A stretch of 35,008 nucleotides of DNA, from positions 1-35,008 of the forward strand of contig JAFEIL010000169.1 in NCBI GenBank assembly GCA_017495105.1, written 5' to 3'. Position numbers and translations under genes: made by a program. Source of the stretch: Emticicia sp. Lineage in GTDB: Bacteria; Bacteroidota; Bacteroidia; Cytophagales; Spirosomataceae. How positions within the stretch are numbered: position 1 is the first letter of the stretch; every line of letters begins with the position of its first letter. The notes below the pieces were generated by a model that worked only from the letters and a program-made list of their open reading frames with translations, was not told the origin of the DNA and made no database searches. Shown here one piece after another: positions 17,808 to 25,642 of the stretch.

Positions 17808-17885
17808 TATGCTTTAGGCTGTATGCTTTAAGCAAGAGTTGAAATGATATGAAATTTATAGCGTATTGTATAAAGTCAAACGCTA
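17808..17885. repeat. Small repeats in the gap before the GMC gene
   Basis: Direct repeat TATGCTTTA at 17808-17816 and 17822-17830, and an inverted pair TAGCGT / ACGCTA at 17859-17864 and 17880-17885. They fill most of the 103-base gap between the subunit 3 and GMC genes. Possibly an RNA-processing element or a degenerate dispersed repeat; no function is clear. Confidence 0.3.
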
Positions 17886-17894
17886 ATAGCTTTT

Positions 17895-18425
17895 TTATAA
17901 TGCCCAAGCTTTTTGACCAGGTTTGAGTGGAATACAAGCTTCGAACTTACCTGGGATTGGTAAATATTCTAAAGCCTGTGTCGCTCCGATTTCTGATGTG
18001 AAATAGCCCGTAACAGTCAAACCTTTCATCATTAAGAAGAAAGCTTTATTATCAACTGTACTTTGTTTGAGCATTACGTTTTTCTGAGCCAAATCAAGTG
18101 CTGAAAATCCTTTACTGAATTTTGCTTGGCTATCGGCGTCGAGTTTTGCTAATCCAGCGTAGAATTTTTCTTGTTCTGGTTTCTCAAAACAATCACGTAC
18201 GACACGTACAATAAATTTCTCTACACCCGCTGCTTTTGCCCCTGGCGTGCCAGTTGTTGGAATAATAATATCGGCCACTTCGGCTAATAAAACTGCTTGG
18301 TCGGCTGTTACTGCAACACTTTCACCAGTGTTGAGGATTTGCCCCATGGCACCTGCCATTAATGGTGCAGAAAGCACACCTCCGAGAAGGAGAGTTGCTC
18401 TTTGTATGGCTTCTCTACGATTCAT
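17895..18425 (-). CDS. Gluconate 2-dehydrogenase subunit 3 family protein, Tat signal
   Basis: 176 residues, the standard size for this small subunit family. It begins N-R-R-E-A-I-Q-R followed by a hydrophobic Gly/Leu/Ala stretch, a twin-arginine signal. The mature part contains the family pattern A-D-I-I-I-P-T-T-G-T-P-G-A-K-A-A-G-V (about 50-67) and an aromatic helix including the G-Y-F-T-S-E-I-G motif. Subunit 3 has no cofactor; it chaperones and carries the flavin subunit through the Tat system. The GMC oxidoreductase follows 103 bases downstream on the same strand, the classic pairing. Preceded by the CE1-like esterase with an 82-base gap, in which I see no consensus promoter, so it may be co-transcribed with it. 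Confidence 0.9.
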   Translation of the reverse strand: MNRREAIQRATLLLGGVLSAPLMAGAMGQILNTGESVAVTADQAVLLAEVADIIIPTTGTPGAKAAGVEKFIVRVVRDCFEKPEQEKFYAGLAKLDADSQAKFSKGFSALDLAQKNVMLKQSTVDNKAFFLMMKGLTVTGYFTSEIGATQALEYLPIPGKFEACIPLKPGQKAWAL

Positions 18426-18507
18426 ATATTTTAGTTTAATTTTAAGTGATAGAATGAACGAATGATTTATGGAATGTTGTTGAATAGCTCTAAACGATAA
18501 TTTAAAA

Positions 18508-19386
18508 TTATCTGTGAAAACTTTCTCCTACAAACTTCAGTACTTCAGGCAAAGCTGTACGCCAGTATGACCAGGTATGGCCACCATCACGAACTCTAAA
18601 TTCATGCGGAATTTTCTTATCAATCATCACGGTGTGCAGTGCCATATTACCTTTTATTAAGAAATCATCGTCGCCACAATCAATATAGAACTTAACTTTT
18701 TTCAAGTCCTCGGCATTGGCTGTTTCTACAATTTTAATTGGAGCATTTTTGTAGTAATGTTCGGTCAAACGCTCTTTTCCTTTTAAGTCTTTACCATATA
18801 AATCACCGAAGACTGTATTCCATCGAGCATTATCTGCATTTTGGGTAACAACCTCTTCATCAGTCCAAATAGCAGCACTCAATGGAGCTGCCGCTACAAA
18901 CATATCGGGGTGCTTGGTTGCGTAAAGAAGTGTTCCAAGACCTCCCATCGAAAGTCCAGCTACTGCTCTAAACTCTTTTTTTGCACGAATTCTGTAGTTT
19001 GATTCGATGTAAGGAATGAATTCTTTGATGAAAAAATCTTCAAATTTTGTTTTTCCATCGAAAGTGTTCATGTACCACGTTACGCCAGCATCGGGCATTA
19101 CGATAATCATTGGTGGAGCTTCACCACTATTGATAGTACGGTCGGCAATTTCGGGCGTTTGGCCAAATTGAGTCCAGCCTGTTTCATCATCGGTATAGCC
19201 GTGAAGTAAGTAAAGAACTGGATATTGGCGATTAGTTTTGTCGTAGTCGGCAGGGAGATAAATGCTGTATTCGACATCTTTGCCGAGTGTGCTGCTTTTG
19301 ATTTTTAGACTTTCTTTGATTGTTCCTTGCTGGGCGTAAGTAGCAAAAGAGCCTATCATTAAAAATAGACAAAATAAACGTTTCAT
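18508..19386 (-). CDS. Secreted alpha/beta-hydrolase esterase (CE1 / esterase D-like)
   Basis: 292 residues with a Sec signal peptide ending A-T-Y-A-Q (about 15-19). The nucleophile elbow is G-L-S-M-G-G with S146; the acid is probably in C-G-D-D-D-F near 240, and the base is H270 in D-G-G-H-T-W. The L-L-H-G-Y motif near 60-64 supplies the oxyanion hole. The layout matches the CE1/enterochelin-esterase group, which includes feruloyl and acetyl-xylan esterases, so removal of acyl groups from plant polysaccharide is the likely job here given the GH5 and SusCD neighbours. Esterase D-type S-formylglutathione hydrolase is an alternative by similarity but would not carry a signal peptide. A possible promoter -7 element lies 30 bases upstream. 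Confidence 0.88.
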   Translation of the reverse strand: MKRLFCLFLMIGSFATYAQQGTIKESLKIKSSTLGKDVEYSIYLPADYDKTNRQYPVLYLLHGYTDDETGWTQFGQTPEIADRTINSGEAPPMIIVMPDAGVTWYMNTFDGKTKFEDFFIKEFIPYIESNYRIRAKKEFRAVAGLSMGGLGTLLYATKHPDMFVAAAPLSAAIWTDEEVVTQNADNARWNTVFGDLYGKDLKGKERLTEHYYKNAPIKIVETANAEDLKKVKFYIDCGDDDFLIKGNMALHTVMIDKKIPHEFRVRDGGHTWSYWRTALPEVLKFVGESFHR

Positions 19387-19415
19387 TATGTAGTAGTATA
19401 AGGTTGAATAAAAAT

Positions 19416-19423
19416 CAAATATA
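19416..19423 (-). promoter_or_regulatory. Possible -7 element for the esterase gene
   Basis: TATATTTG on the minus strand matches TAnnTTTG, 30 bases before the ATG. No TTTG is found at the expected -33 position, so the call is tentative. Confidence 0.35.
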
Positions 19424-19547
19424 GTAGATTTATTAACAGGTTATATGCTAAATGCAGATTTTTTAATAACTTATTTCAACTTTTTTATTAATTTTTATTA
19501 CTCTTTGCAATTGGTTTTGAACAACGGATAAATTAGAGTAAAAACAA

Positions 19548-19590
19548 ATTGGCTATAGCCAAAACTATTAAGTTTCTAGCTAAAGCCAAT
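19548..19590 (-). terminator. Terminator after the carboxylesterase gene
   Basis: Arms ATTGGCTATAGC and GCTAAAGCCAAT (one mismatch) are separated by about 19 bases, and the left arm is itself part of the 14-base palindrome TTGGCTATAGCCAA. On the minus strand the stem is followed by TTTGTTTTTAC. A T-run also follows on the plus strand. It separates the carboxylesterase and esterase units. Confidence 0.5.
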
Positions 19591-19671
19591 AAGGATTTTT
19601 TATTCATTGTTCGACTGTTTTATCAAATTGCAAAAAAATCAAACTTACTTTTTAATATAATCTTTCATCTA

Positions 19672-21354
19672 TTAACTCAATGCCTTTCTCGCTTCACGAT
19701 CGGGGTCGTTTTTGAGAATACATTCATCGTTAAGAATCATGGTTTCTCCTTTTTCGGAAGTATATCTTGCCCAGTTTGGCAAACCTCCGCCGTTTGGATT
19801 TCCTGTGCGAACAAAGTTCAAGAATGATTTCGCCATTTTCTCAGAAAGCCTTCTTGGTCTTGCACCACCGCCCGTGTGCGTAAGCATGAGGTCGGTATTA
19901 TAGAACCAAAAACAAATATCATCGCAGTGGAAAGCACGCATACGACCATCGAAAAGTGGTGGCTGAAAACCAAACCAAGCCAAATAAACAGGTGCTTTTT
20001 GTTTGGCTTTTGCATCGGCTGTGGCAATTGCAACTTTACGATTACTGAGAATCATCGACCAAATTTCGATAGGTTTTTTATCTGGAAAAACTTTGGCGTA
20101 TGAATCTACGATTTCATTTGTTTTATCTCCAAATCTTGCTTTTAAATTTTCTTTTGCTTCGGCCAAAGTTACATTTTCAAGGGCCGAATTAACTCTACTA
20201 GGCGATTGCTCATTGAAAGTTGTACTAATAATCATCGGTACATCGGCCGAAAAGTGCGAATTGTCAGAATAAAAAGCACCTGCTGACAAGAAATTGCCAT
20301 CTGCAACGGGAGCGAAACCACCACGTGCAAGATTAAGACGTTTGGCTTCATCAGCCATTTTAGTTACGGCACGGTTGGCAATGTCAATGTATTCTCTCCA
20401 CGGAATTTGTTGCAATTTCTCTATTTCATTAGGGCCTAAACCTGCTTCTTTTAGTACCATGGCACCGAGTTTTTCAGAATATTCTTTCGATAAACCATTG
20501 AGCGATGAGCCACTTAGTGCAACGGCTCTGTGAAACAAACCTTTGGCCGAAGGCATGGCAGTTAGTGTACAAACTTTTGATCCGCCACCTGATTGTCCGA
20601 TGATTGTTATGTTACTGGCATCTCCACCAAAATTGGCAATATTATCTCGTACCCACTCCAAAGCTGCCACAATATCTAACATACCAACATTGCCCGATGC
20701 AGCCATTTTATCGTCAGCATCTGCCAAGTTTGTAAAGCCCAAAGCTCCCAAACGATGATTGAGCGAACAGAAAACCACATCGCCAAATCGGCTAAGGTTT
20801 TCTCCATTGTAGCCATCTTGTTCGACCGCATTTCCATTTACAAAGCCGCCACCATGCAACCATACGATTACTGGCCTCTTTTTATTGTCAAGAGCAGGTG
20901 TCCAAACATTAATTTTTAGACAATCTTCGCTTACATCGTCATAATTCCAATGGTCAACAAATGAAGCATATTGGTCAGCATAGCGTTTTTCCATGATTTG
21001 TGGAGCTGAATTTCCCCACCAAACTGCTGGTTTTATATCTGTCCATGATTTTGGTTTTTGTGGAGGCATAAAACGATTTTTACCCGACGTATCAGCTCCG
21101 TAAGGAATTCCCAAAAAAGTATGAATTCCTCGTAAAATATAGCCTCTTACTTTACCATATTGTGTGTTGGTAACTGCAATATTATCACCAACAAATAGCA
21201 CTTGTTCGTCTTCTTTTTCTTTAGGTTTGAAACCCTTAGCTTCAGATGTAAGCGTAGAACCAAGACCTAAGCCGGTCGCACCTAGGCCGGTCGCACCTAA
21301 GCCGGTCGCACTTAAACCTAATTTTTGAATGAAATTTCGGCGATTTGATTTCAT
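19672..21354 (-). CDS. Type B carboxylesterase, Tat-exported
   Basis: 560 residues of the carboxylesterase/lipase alpha/beta-hydrolase family. E-D-C-L at 143-146 is the family signature, H-G-G-G-F at 167-171 the oxyanion hole, S255 in G-Q-S-G-G the nucleophile, and H476 in A-F-H-C-D-D the likely base, with E382 a candidate acid. The enzyme would split ester bonds on small acylated compounds or glycan side groups. The N-terminus N-R-R-N-F-I-Q is a Tat motif, and the hydrophobic core of the signal is made of three identical five-residue units A-T-G-L-G encoded by a 15-base tandem repeat. It lies 111 bases downstream of the second isomerase gene and ends in a hairpin terminator. The start at 21354 is fixed by the Tat motif. 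Confidence 0.9.
   Translation of the reverse strand: MKSNRRNFIQKLGLSATGLGATGLGATGLGLGSTLTSEAKGFKPKEKEDEQVLFVGDNIAVTNTQYGKVRGYILRGIHTFLGIPYGADTSGKNRFMPPQKPKSWTDIKPAVWWGNSAPQIMEKRYADQYASFVDHWNYDDVSEDCLKINVWTPALDNKKRPVIVWLHGGGFVNGNAVEQDGYNGENLSRFGDVVFCSLNHRLGALGFTNLADADDKMAASGNVGMLDIVAALEWVRDNIANFGGDASNITIIGQSGGGSKVCTLTAMPSAKGLFHRAVALSGSSLNGLSKEYSEKLGAMVLKEAGLGPNEIEKLQQIPWREYIDIANRAVTKMADEAKRLNLARGGFAPVADGNFLSAGAFYSDNSHFSADVPMIISTTFNEQSPSRVNSALENVTLAEAKENLKARFGDKTNEIVDSYAKVFPDKKPIEIWSMILSNRKVAIATADAKAKQKAPVYLAWFGFQPPLFDGRMRAFHCDDICFWFYNTDLMLTHTGGGARPRRLSEKMAKSFLNFVRTGNPNGGGLPNWARYTSEKGETMILNDECILKNDPDREARKALS
21266..21310. repeat. Three 15-base tandem repeats inside the Tat signal peptide
   Basis: Units at 21266-21280, 21281-21295 and 21296-21310; units 1 and 3 are identical and unit 2 differs at one silent base. 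Each is GC-rich against AT-rich surroundings and encodes A-T-G-L-G in the hydrophobic core of the carboxylesterase signal peptide. The length is a multiple of three, so copy-number change keeps frame. Confidence 0.9.
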
Positions 21355-21391
21355 TTAAGTAGTTTTTATAGGGTGAATAGATGGAGTTTGC

Positions 21392-21460
21392 AAGTCCGCA
21401 GTGTTCAATTCTCAGTAAAGTAGTTTATTATTGCCCACTGAAAACTGCAAACTGCGGATT
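21392..21460. repeat. Long imperfect palindrome between the isomerase and carboxylesterase genes
   Basis: Arms of about 24-25 bases (21392-21416 and 21437-21460) pair imperfectly, with a perfect core TCCGCAGT / ACTGCGGA. No T-run follows on the coding strand, so it is not a clear terminator. It may be a dispersed palindromic repeat or an RNA-stability hairpin. Confidence 0.45.
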
Positions 21461-21465
21461 AAAAA

Positions 21466-22392
21466 TTAGGCTACAATTTTCTTCAAATTAATGAAGCTTG
21501 TTGTAAGATTAGCTACTGGGGATGGGGCTCCATCTTGTTCGACAAAATAATGCTTTACACCCGCAGTTTTTGCGGCCTCTAAAATTGGCTTAAAATCAAT
21601 ATATCCTGTGCCGACTTCTACCGGCTTTTGGGTTTCTTTATTCAAATCTTTTATGTGGAAAAGAGGGAAACGACCTGGGTGTTTTTGGAATAACTCTGGA
21701 ATATTTACACCTGCTTTGGTTGCCCATGCAAGATCAAGCTCAAATTTAAGCAAATCGGCACTGATTTGTGAAGCCATTATATCGAAAGGGCGTTGTCCTT
21801 CAACCATTTCAAACTCGGCAGTATGGTTATGGAAAACAAAAGTAAGTCCTGCTTTCTTGGCTGCTTCACCAGCTTTTTGAAGAATTTCAAGAGAAAGCTT
21901 TACTTCTTCCATTTTATTCACTGGAATACTTGCACAAACCAAATATTTTGCCCCTCCTTCGGCTACTTCGTCAACGATTTCTTGTGTATTATTCAATAAG
22001 TTTTTCATTGGTGGCATGGCCGGACGAGTAGGTGCTGTACTTCCTTCAGCTGATGGACGTGGAGTGGGTCGATTAAAAGGAGCTCCATTTACGTGGTGTG
22101 CTTGCCATGACATTCCTAAATTAGACACTAATTTGGCAAATTCTTTAGGTTTCATACCATAAAAACCACCTTTCATACTAAATGCCGATTCGATTTCTTT
22201 ATATCCGATTCCTGAAATTTGCCTTAATGTTCCTTCAACGTCTTTGTCAATTACCGACATTGTTGTGTATAATTGTACACCGAAGTTTTTTACTTTTTTT
22301 GCTTCCGAAAAAGCATCAGCTAAGTTTGGTAACATCAATCCCCCAAGTGCCATAGCACCTGTATTTTTAAGAAAATCTCTTCTGTTTTGCAT
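21466..22392 (-). CDS. Tat-exported sugar phosphate isomerase/epimerase-like TIM barrel (second copy)
   Basis: 308 residues of the same xylose isomerase-like superfamily as the gene at 11634 but only distantly similar. A Tat signal N-R-R-D-F-L-K is followed by a hydrophobic core ending near A-D-A-F. Likely metal ligands are H in F-H-N-H-T-A-E, D in E-L-D-L-A-W, H in F-H-I-K-D and E in F-V-E-Q-D. Residues 104-129 are a Pro/Ala/Thr-rich insert not typical of the family. The protein probably acts on an oxidised sugar in the periplasm, downstream of the dehydrogenases encoded on either side; this role is inferred. It follows the sugar dehydrogenase fusion gene, with a terminator hairpin between. 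Confidence 0.87.
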   Translation of the reverse strand: MQNRRDFLKNTGAMALGGLMLPNLADAFSEAKKVKNFGVQLYTTMSVIDKDVEGTLRQISGIGYKEIESAFSMKGGFYGMKPKEFAKLVSNLGMSWQAHHVNGAPFNRPTPRPSAEGSTAPTRPAMPPMKNLLNNTQEIVDEVAEGGAKYLVCASIPVNKMEEVKLSLEILQKAGEAAKKAGLTFVFHNHTAEFEMVEGQRPFDIMASQISADLLKFELDLAWATKAGVNIPELFQKHPGRFPLFHIKDLNKETQKPVEVGTGYIDFKPILEAAKTAGVKHYFVEQDGAPSPVANLTTSFINLKKIVA

Positions 22393-22456
22393 TGCTTTGT
22401 TTGTAGTTTAAGTTTTTTCGCTTTTTTTGGTAGGATATGGATGTATTTTAAAAGAA

Positions 22457-22484
22457 GAGAATCGGGCTTTTACACCCAATTCTC
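22457..22484 (-). terminator. Terminator after the sugar dehydrogenase fusion gene
   Basis: On the minus strand GAGAATTGGG pairs with CCCGATTCTC (one G-U wobble) around an 8-base loop, followed by TTCTTTTAAAA. It starts about 25 bases past the stop, upstream of the isomerase ATG at 22392. Confidence 0.65.
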
Positions 22485-22509
22485 GACACTATATTTATTT
22501 TAGGGTTTA

Positions 22510-25386
22510 TTATTCGCTTGCTTTAAACTCAATTGCTGAAACCGCCATCACGATTTGAGTATCTTTTGCTTTATCATTTCTGAAAACCAAATAGACATCG
22601 TGTTGTCCAGCATTTTGAGGAACATTTACTTTTAGTTTACTATTCATGTTTGGTCGTGCTGGTGGTGTGGCCGCTGTGGCAGGCATTCCTGGTGCAGGCG
22701 TTCCTTTGGTAGGTGCCGACGCTCCTGATTGAGCAGGTGTTGCTGGAGGCGGAGTGGCCGCTCCCGACCCCATTCGCATTTCTCTTGGTTCAATTTTATC
22801 GCTTGTGCCAATCAAGGCACCCGTTGGTGAGTCAATGCGAAGTTCGAAAACGCCACCTGCTGCACCTACGCGTGTTTGTGCTTGGGCAGTAATTTCGATT
22901 TCGCTGATACCTGTTAAATCAACATTAGTATATGCCAAATATGATTTATCGCCAACCATTGAAAATGAGCGTCCTGGCGTAATCACCAATTGTGTTCCCT
23001 TTGATTTGTCTGCAAACTCTGGATTTAAGATTGGGTTTTTCAATACAACTACATCTTCGGTTGAAAGTGATTTCATAACTTTCGTTCCTTTATCTTTGTA
23101 AGCCGCACGCAAAATATACGTTCCGTTTGATTTCTGACCATTAGGAATATTTGTAGAATAACTGCCTTGAGTTGGCATTGATTTGGCAGTTTTTGGCTCG
23201 TTGATATTCAAGATATAATCAACCATGATATTGGCTTCGGCCATTGATATTTGTGGGTGAGCTGCCATTACGTGGTCGCCCCAAACACCGCCGCCACCAT
23301 TGATGATTTTCTTCGAAAGATAATCAACTGCTTTTGTATCGCCGTTGTATTTATTGGCTACATCTTTAAGGCTTGGCCCAACTGATTTTACATCAACAAT
23401 ATGGCAAGATTTACAATCACTTTTTGACATCAGACGCTCGCCCATAGAAGCAAATACGACGGCATCAACGCCTCGATGATTTTGAGAAGCCTCAATTTTA
23501 TCATATCCAATTGGCATATAATCAATGCTTACTGCCACTTGATCGGGCTTGATTTTACCATTTGTCAAATCTCCATCTTCTTTGTCCGAAACTGTTACTT
23601 CGTAGTCGATTGGTTTGTTCGGGAAATAGAAAGTTTTGTTTCCTTTTTTGATATTGAAAGCAACTGCTGGCGGCTCGTTACCTACTTTTATTTCAAGTGA
23701 TTCGCTATTTTCTTCACCTTTACCGTCTTTTACGGTTAGTTTTACGTCATAAGAGCCAGGTTTATCAAGAACTACACTTGCATTTTCAGTTTTAAAAACC
23801 TTTTTACCTACTTTACTTTTTACCTCCCACAAATACGTTAGTTTATCACCATCGGGGTCGTTTGTACCTGTCGATGTAAGATTTACTTTCAATGGAGCAG
23901 AACCCGTCAAATTATTTGCTTTAGCTACCACTTTTGGCATACGGTTTCCGCCATTATATTCTACTTTTACGAGTCTTGCGTTATCGTTTCCTCTAAACCA
24001 TGCCGAGCCATATTCTAAAACGTATAAATCTCCGTCTGGGGCAAAATCCATATCGATAGCACTACCGAAATCGGTGTTTGGCATGAAACGTTCCATTGAT
24101 TTATAGTCGCCATTGTCATCCATTGTTACTGACATAATCCAGCCACGCATGAATTCTACAATCAACCATTTTCCTTCGTAATAGTCAGGAAAAATTCTTT
24201 TTCCAGCAGGAAAGTCTGATTTATGAAAAACTGGTCCGCCAGTTGCACTTCTTCCCGAACTTCCCACCAATGGGAATTCTTCAGAAATACCGTAAGGATA
24301 ATAAATAAATGCTTTTTGAGCAGGTGGAAGGTTTTTTAGACCAGTATTATTTGGAGAATCATTGGTCGGTTTTGCTGGGTCATATTTAGCATTTGGACGA
24401 GGTTTTCCTGTCTCAAAATCCCAGTCTGCATAGGCTTTGTTATCACCAATAAAATATGGCCAACCAAAGTTGCTTGCTTTGCGAGCTTGGTTAAATTCGT
24501 CATATCCACGTGGGCCTTGCTCTGAGTCAACTGAAGCATCTGGACCAACTTCTCCCCAGTATAAATAGCCAGTTTTGCTATCAATGGTTGGTCTCCATGG
24601 ATTGCGATGTCCCATTGTGTAGATTTCTTTTTTTACCAAACCATCGCCATTATTTGGTAAAGTTTCGAAAAGATTTCCTTTTGGAATTGAATAAGTAGCA
24701 TCAGCAGCATCCGTTGGGGGCTTTATTCTTAAAATCTTTCCTGTCAAACTGTTTGTATTTCCTGCCCCACGTTGGTCATCCCAATATTCCCAGTCTTTTC
24801 TTTCGTCAAGGTTTGCGTAGCCTGGTGTGCCACTATTCGAAGTATTATTTCCAACGGTCAAATAAAGATTTCCTACTTTGTCAAAAACCATTCCACCGCC
24901 TGTATGACAGCATTCTTCACGTTGCGTAGGTACATTCAAAATTATTTTTTTTGAACTTGCTACCAATTCTTCACCACGTAATTCCCAACGTGCCAGTACG
25001 TGCTGATTTACCTCCGTATCGGCATAATACATATAAATCCAGTGATTTTGCTCAAAATTCGGATCGTGGATTAATCCCATTAGGCCTTCTTCTGCTTCAC
25101 GTTTTACTCCTTTTGCATTGGTATATTTTGTGTTGACAGGAATCATGGCTAAAGTTTTGACTTCGCCAGTTTCGGGGTTGTATTGCTTTAAAGCACCTTT
25201 GCGTTCCACGAACAAAACTCTGCCATCTTTTAGCAAGGTCATTTCCATTGGTTCGTCGAGTTTTTCACTCAAAACTACCTTAGTAAAGCGGTTTTCGTCT
25301 GGTGCTTTTTGTGCTGCAATATCTAGTGTATTCATTGTAGAAACTGCAATGAGTAAACTTTTAAAAATATTCTTGAAGTGCTGCAT
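22510..25386 (-). CDS. Multidomain sugar dehydrogenase: PQQ-type propeller, PKD, cytochrome c, CBM6-like
   Basis: About 958 residues after a Sec signal ending A-A-Q. Numbered from the upstream ATG at 25416: a glucose/sorbosone dehydrogenase propeller spans about 45-490 (E-E-G-L-M-G-L, H-T-G-G-G near 171, G-H-R-N-P), the fold that binds PQQ. A PKD domain follows (about 500-580), then a cytochrome c domain with C-K-S-C-H at 668-672 and a probable Met ligand in M-A-A-H-P, then a beta-sandwich like CBM6 (about 800-965). That last domain is interrupted by a Pro/Ala-rich stretch (886-922). It would oxidise a sugar and pass electrons to its own heme. The start at 25386 gives a better signal peptide than 25416. 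First gene of a minus-strand run, divergent from the Nudix regulator. Confidence 0.88.
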   Translation of the reverse strand: MQHFKNIFKSLLIAVSTMNTLDIAAQKAPDENRFTKVVLSEKLDEPMEMTLLKDGRVLFVERKGALKQYNPETGEVKTLAMIPVNTKYTNAKGVKREAEEGLMGLIHDPNFEQNHWIYMYYADTEVNQHVLARWELRGEELVASSKKIILNVPTQREECCHTGGGMVFDKVGNLYLTVGNNTSNSGTPGYANLDERKDWEYWDDQRGAGNTNSLTGKILRIKPPTDAADATYSIPKGNLFETLPNNGDGLVKKEIYTMGHRNPWRPTIDSKTGYLYWGEVGPDASVDSEQGPRGYDEFNQARKASNFGWPYFIGDNKAYADWDFETGKPRPNAKYDPAKPTNDSPNNTGLKNLPPAQKAFIYYPYGISEEFPLVGSSGRSATGGPVFHKSDFPAGKRIFPDYYEGKWLIVEFMRGWIMSVTMDDNGDYKSMERFMPNTDFGSAIDMDFAPDGDLYVLEYGSAWFRGNDNARLVKVEYNGGNRMPKVVAKANNLTGSAPLKVNLTSTGTNDPDGDKLTYLWEVKSKVGKKVFKTENASVVLDKPGSYDVKLTVKDGKGEENSESLEIKVGNEPPAVAFNIKKGNKTFYFPNKPIDYEVTVSDKEDGDLTNGKIKPDQVAVSIDYMPIGYDKIEASQNHRGVDAVVFASMGERLMSKSDCKSCHIVDVKSVGPSLKDVANKYNGDTKAVDYLSKKIINGGGGVWGDHVMAAHPQISMAEANIMVDYILNINEPKTAKSMPTQGSYSTNIPNGQKSNGTYILRAAYKDKGTKVMKSLSTEDVVVLKNPILNPEFADKSKGTQLVITPGRSFSMVGDKSYLAYTNVDLTGISEIEITAQAQTRVGAAGGVFELRIDSPTGALIGTSDKIEPREMRMGSGAATPPPATPAQSGASAPTKGTPAPGMPATAATPPARPNMNSKLKVNVPQNAGQHDVYLVFRNDKAKDTQIVMAVSAIEFKASE

Positions 25387-25495
25387 TTTTTTGTGATATC
25401 GAGAGTGATGATTCATGTATTCGAAGTAAATTGTTGTAAGTTTTGAATAAACAAAAATGCGAATAAGAATTTTTTAAAAATGTATTAATCGGCAC

Positions 25496-25535
25496 ATCCT
25501 TTAAAGTATTCGACAAATAGGCTTTTTTAAAGGAT
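25496..25535. promoter_or_regulatory. Inverted repeat in the divergent regulator region
   Basis: Perfect 10-base arms ATCCTTTAAA (25496-25505) and TTTAAAGGAT (25526-25535), 20 bases apart, about 110 bases upstream of the sugar dehydrogenase start. A candidate operator for that gene or a hairpin in its leader. Confidence 0.4.
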
Positions 25536-25557
25536 TTATTGAAATTTTCCCAAAAGC

Positions 25558-25584
25558 TTCATTGTATCTTTTTGATACAATGAA
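25558..25584. promoter_or_regulatory. Palindrome upstream of the Nudix regulator, candidate operator
   Basis: Perfect 11-base arms TTCATTGTATC and GATACAATGAA with a 5-base T loop, ending 10 bases before the -33 element of the regulator promoter. The position suits autoregulation and control of the divergent sugar dehydrogenase gene. It could also fold as a terminator-like hairpin. Confidence 0.5.
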
Positions 25585-25594
25585 AGATTGTTTC

Positions 25595-25625
25595 TTTGAA
25601 TATTACAAGTAATTCTTTATTTTTG
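25595..25625 (+). promoter_or_regulatory. Promoter of the Nudix regulator gene
   Basis: TTTG at 25595-25598, a 19-base spacer, TATTTTTG at 25618-25625, exact to consensus. The ATG is at 25643, so the leader is only about 10 bases. Confidence 0.65.
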
Positions 25626-25642
25626 TATAAACCTAAACTCTT

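Noticed and set aside
21266-21310. Possible CRISPR-like repeat
   Set aside because: Direct 15-base units without spacers and translated in frame; a coding minisatellite, not CRISPR.
22754-23101. 115-residue open frame antisense to the C-terminal part of the sugar dehydrogenase
   Set aside because: Composition mirrors the Pro-rich coding strand; no start context or domain.
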